A stretch of DNA of 5,689 bases from Patescibacteria group bacterium (GTDB taxonomy: Bacteria; Patescibacteriota; Gracilibacteria; UBA1369), in the NCBI GenBank assembly GCA_018825335.1, contig JAHJEW010000088.1:1-5689 (forward strand). Direction: 5' to 3'. The notes under the pieces were generated by a model. The model saw only the letters and a list, made by a program, of their open reading frames with translations. It made no database searches and was not told where the DNA came from. The translations under genes and the position numbers were made by a program. Of the stretch, positions 4,863 through 5,689 are shown piece after piece (the stretch's first letter is position 1; every line of letters starts with the position of its first letter).

Positions 4863-5689
4863 ATGGCAAAAAAAGTTAGACAGGAAGTTATGCGCAGCAG
4901 TGACCTTGAACTGGATCACATGCGCCATTCGTGCTCCCATATGCTGGCGCAGGCGGTTCTGGAAATGTTTCCCGACGCCAAACTCGGCATCGGACCCACG
5001 ACTGACGACGGCTTTTATTACGATTTTGATCTGCCCAGAACCCTGATCCCCGAAGATCTGGATCTTTTACAGGAAAAAATGGAGCGCATCTCCAAGGAAA
5101 AGCAGACTTTCAGGCGCATCGAATCCAAAGTGGAAAAAGCGATCGATTTCTATAAAAAGGTGAAGCAGCCGTATAAAGTTGATCTTATTGAAGGTCTGAA
5201 GAAAGAGGGTGAAAAAGTGATTACGTTTTACGAAAACATCGACAATGACGGCACGTTGAAATTTTCCGACCTTTGCCGCGGCGGACACAGCGAGGATACG
5301 GGCAAAACCGGAGCTTTCAAGCTAACCAAAATTGCCGGCGCGTACTGGCGGGGGGATGAGAAACAGCCCATGCTGCAGCGCATTTACGGTATCTGCTTTA
5401 AGGACGGCAAAGCTTTGCGCACTCACCTTGCCATGATGGAGGAAGCCAAAAAGCGCGACCACCGCAAGCTTGGGCAGGAGCTGGATTTGTTTGTTTTCAG
5501 CGATCTTGTGGGAGCCGGACTGCCTTTGTGGACGCCGAAAGGCACGGTTATCAGAAATATTTTGGACGATTATGTGTGGGCGCTTAGGAAGGAGCGCGGG
5601 TATGAAAAGGTGACTATCCCGCATATTACAAAGAAGGATCTTTATGAAACGAGCGGCCACTGGCAGAAATTCGCCGATGATCTTTTCCG
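4863..5689 (+). CDS. thrS: Threonyl-tRNA synthetase, N-terminal part, no TGS domain (runs off right edge)
   Basis: The frame is open from ATG 4863 to the window end (275 complete codons). It encodes the class II enzyme that charges tRNA-Thr. The editing domain that removes mischarged serine comes first, with H22-S-C-S-H26 (the H-x-x-x-H motif) and C138-R-G-G-H142. These correspond to the E. coli editing residues H73, H77, C182 and H186. The catalytic core begins at about residue 205, with motif 1 around G-L-P-L-W-T-P-K-G (219-227) and the conserved E262-T-S-G-H-W267. The zinc-binding Cys/His residues, motifs 2 and 3, and the anticodon-binding domain lie beyond the edge. The editing motif lies about 50 residues nearer the N-terminus than in E. 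coli, so the TGS domain is missing. An in-frame TAG at 4821-4823 and only a TTG (4839) before the ATG rule out a hidden one. No Shine-Dalgarno is seen. Confidence 0.93.
   Translation, partial: MAKKVRQEVMRSSDLELDHMRHSCSHMLAQAVLEMFPDAKLGIGPTTDDGFYYDFDLPRTLIPEDLDLLQEKMERISKEKQTFRRIESKVEKAIDFYKKVKQPYKVDLIEGLKKEGEKVITFYENIDNDGTLKFSDLCRGGHSEDTGKTGAFKLTKIAGAYWRGDEKQPMLQRIYGICFKDGKALRTHLAMMEEAKKRDHRKLGQELDLFVFSDLVGAGLPLWTPKGTVIRNILDDYVWALRKERGYEKVTIPHITKKDLYETSGHWQKFADDLF

Overview
The window reads as ordinary chromosome of a bacterium with a compact genome, translated with the standard bacterial code (TGA, TAG and TAA all serve as stops). Several traits would fit a streamlined lineage such as Candidate Phyla Radiation/Patescibacteria: a threonyl-tRNA synthetase without its N-terminal TGS domain, an MgtE-type transporter without its N-terminal regulatory domain, intergenic gaps of 4 to about 190 bases, and almost no Shine-Dalgarno sequences in front of the real genes. 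The lineage is an inference; nothing in the window proves it.

Layout from left to right. The first 15 codons of uvrA (minus strand) run off the left edge. A gap of about 190 bases then separates uvrA from a divergent plus-strand gene for a 278-residue protein whose C-terminal third carries the motif series of the HAD fold. This gene converges, with only 4 bases between stop codons, on a minus-strand gene for a PrsW-like intramembrane protease that has its own extended -10 promoter. Next on the minus strand is a type II toxin-antitoxin pair, with the Phd/YefM-like antitoxin first and the RelE/ParE-like toxin overlapping it by 8 bases. Its sigma-70 promoter (TTGACG, 17 bases, TACAAT) is threaded through four tandem 12-base repeats that are probably the autoregulatory operator. 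recF follows on the minus strand. It is divergent from a plus-strand gene for a CBS-domain MgtE-like Mg2+ transporter, with only 40 bases between the two start codons. A 112-base gap full of small hairpins leads to thrS, which runs off the right edge.

The genes do not form one pathway. uvrA and recF are DNA-repair genes, thrS is translation, MgtE is ion homeostasis, PrsW is membrane proteolysis and signalling, and the toxin-antitoxin pair is an accessory module placed between two core genes. I see no clear new multi-gene system. The items most worth a second look are the HAD-like protein with its unusual nucleophile motif and unassigned N-terminal two thirds, the 12-base-periodic operator of the toxin-antitoxin operon, the altered MgtE pore motif, and the hairpin-rich thrS leader.
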